Below, piece after piece: positions 14,103 through 14,772 of a stretch of DNA of 14,772 nucleotides (position 1 is the first letter of the stretch; each line of letters begins with the position of its first letter). The stretch spans positions 1 through 14,772 of the forward strand of contig JALTPW010000052.1 in assembly GCA_026999335.1 (NCBI GenBank). The letters are read 5' to 3'. Both the position numbers and the translations under genes were made by a program. This DNA comes from Chromatiales bacterium. Lineage in GTDB: Bacteria > Pseudomonadota > Gammaproteobacteria > SZUA-152. Below the pieces are notes generated by a model that saw nothing but the letters and a program-made list of their open reading frames with translations, had not been told where the DNA came from and ran no database searches.

Positions 14103-14540
14103 TTAGCCCTTTCCATAGATGACCTCGGCACGCTTGCAAAAGGCATCCATCATGTTGTTGGCAATCTGGCTGAAGGCCGGGCCCAGGGCCATGCTAATCA
14201 GCCTATTGGAAAACTCATATTCCATATCCAACGATACTTTGCAGGCTTTCTCGTCCAGCGCTTCGAAACGCCAGAAACCATGCAGGTGCTTGAATGGCCC
14301 GTCCACCAGCGACATCTCGATCATCTTGTCTTGCTGCAGACGATTGAGGGTGGTGAAAGATTTGTGCACCGCGCCGAGGGCGATCTCTATGCAGGCGTGC
14401 ACCTCATCCTCCGTGCGCGACAGCTCCTGAGCCCCCCCGCACCAAGGAAGAAATTCGGGATAGGATCGGACATCATTCACCAGACGGTACATGTCGGCGG
14501 TACTGTATGGAACAAGGGCGGTTTTACTGATGCTTGGCAA
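14103..14540 (-). CDS. ratA: RatA/COQ10-type START-domain protein
   Basis: A 145-residue single-domain protein of the START/SRPBCC fold, matching Escherichia coli RatA in length and pattern: SISKTALVPYS at 3-13, MYRLVNDVRSYPEFLPWC at 16-33, VDGPFKHLHGFWRF and a C-terminal helix NNMMDAFCKRAEVIYG. The family includes COQ10, which binds ubiquinone; RatA has also been described as inhibiting ribosome subunit joining, so its role is debated. The start is placed at TTG 14540, where family alignment begins with a PSISKTALVPYS-like sequence; a longer open frame back to 14615 overlaps the symporter gene and is unlike the family. Only a weak AAAGAGC lies upstream. It leads rnfH in an operon. Confidence 0.9.
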   Translation of the reverse strand: MPSISKTALVPYSTADMYRLVNDVRSYPEFLPWCGGAQELSRTEDEVHACIEIALGAVHKSFTTLNRLQQDKMIEMSLVDGPFKHLHGFWRFEALDEKACKVSLDMEYEFSNRLISMALGPAFSQIANNMMDAFCKRAEVIYGKG

Positions 14541-14583
14541 TGTAATAGCTCTTTGATTTTTATAGCAAAAGAAAACCGGCGAC

Positions 14584-14772
14584 TCAACCCCGCCCGACTT
14601 CCCGATCCAACTCACCGCTCTTCAGGCGCACCATGTATTCATCCAGTGCCTCCCGGACACGACCACTGAGCAGATACAGGCCAATCAGATTGGGGAAGGC
14701 CATGGACAGCAGCATCAATTCACTGAAGGTGAGGATATTCGACGCGCTGGTCATGGAGCCAATCACCACGAA
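14584..14772 (-). CDS. C-terminal end of a probable AGCS-family sodium:alanine symporter (5' partial)
   Basis: Only the last 62 residues are in the window; the gene runs off the right edge. They comprise the end of one hydrophobic segment (FVVIGSMTSASNILTFSELM), a final membrane helix (LLSMAFPNLIGLYLLSG) and a charged cytoplasmic tail (REALDEYMVRLKSGELDRE). The PNLIGLYLLSG plus DEY tail is like the C-terminus of the alanine or glycine:cation symporter family. It lies 43 bases upstream of the ratA start on the same strand, so readthrough into ratA is possible. With so little of the protein visible, the family is likely but the substrate is not determinable. Confidence 0.7.
   Translation of the reverse strand, partial: FVVIGSMTSASNILTFSELMLLSMAFPNLIGLYLLSGRVREALDEYMVRLKSGELDREVGRG

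Overview
The window looks like chromosomal DNA of a free-living gammaproteobacterium. The main support is the block fur / bamE / rnfH / ratA in its usual gammaproteobacterial arrangement, plus an ABC-F protein that matches the YbiT subfamily along its whole length. GC content is moderate to high and the genes share one codon style. I cannot fix the order; a respiring, redox-versatile lineage fits the signalling genes.

Bases 1-7540 are a one-strand signalling island with three histidine kinases and five proteins or domains of the phosphorelay type. In order: a membrane kinase with a FixL-like PAS domain (start outside the window); a second membrane kinase with a periplasmic Tll0287-like domain carrying a CxxCH haem-c motif; a stand-alone Rcp1-type receiver; a receiver-histidine kinase fusion; a receiver-HD-GYP protein whose catalytic residues are degraded; and a receiver with a coiled-coil tail. 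The first two kinases have near-duplicate catalytic cores behind unrelated sensors. No DNA-binding output domain is present, so the output is probably protein-protein signalling.

Bases 7604-10964 hold two housekeeping-type genes on the + strand: a methylthioadenosine/S-adenosylhomocysteine deaminase-type amidohydrolase and the YbiT-like ABC-F ATPase. They are separated by a gene-free stretch with a palindromic dispersed repeat.

Bases 10965-12760 hold a nitroreductase-family flavoprotein (- strand) and a divergent HxlR-family regulator (+ strand). Their 441-base intergenic region is packed with hairpins, a 130-base MITE-like element and a likely HxlR operator. Three copies of one 48-base palindrome are spread over the intergenic gaps between 9 and 12.7 kb.

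Bases 12762-14772 hold fur (- strand), divergent bamE (+ strand), then rnfH and ratA (- strand) convergent on bamE, and the 3' end of a probable AGCS-family sodium:alanine symporter gene. bamE and rnfH share overlapping stop codons in a CTAG.
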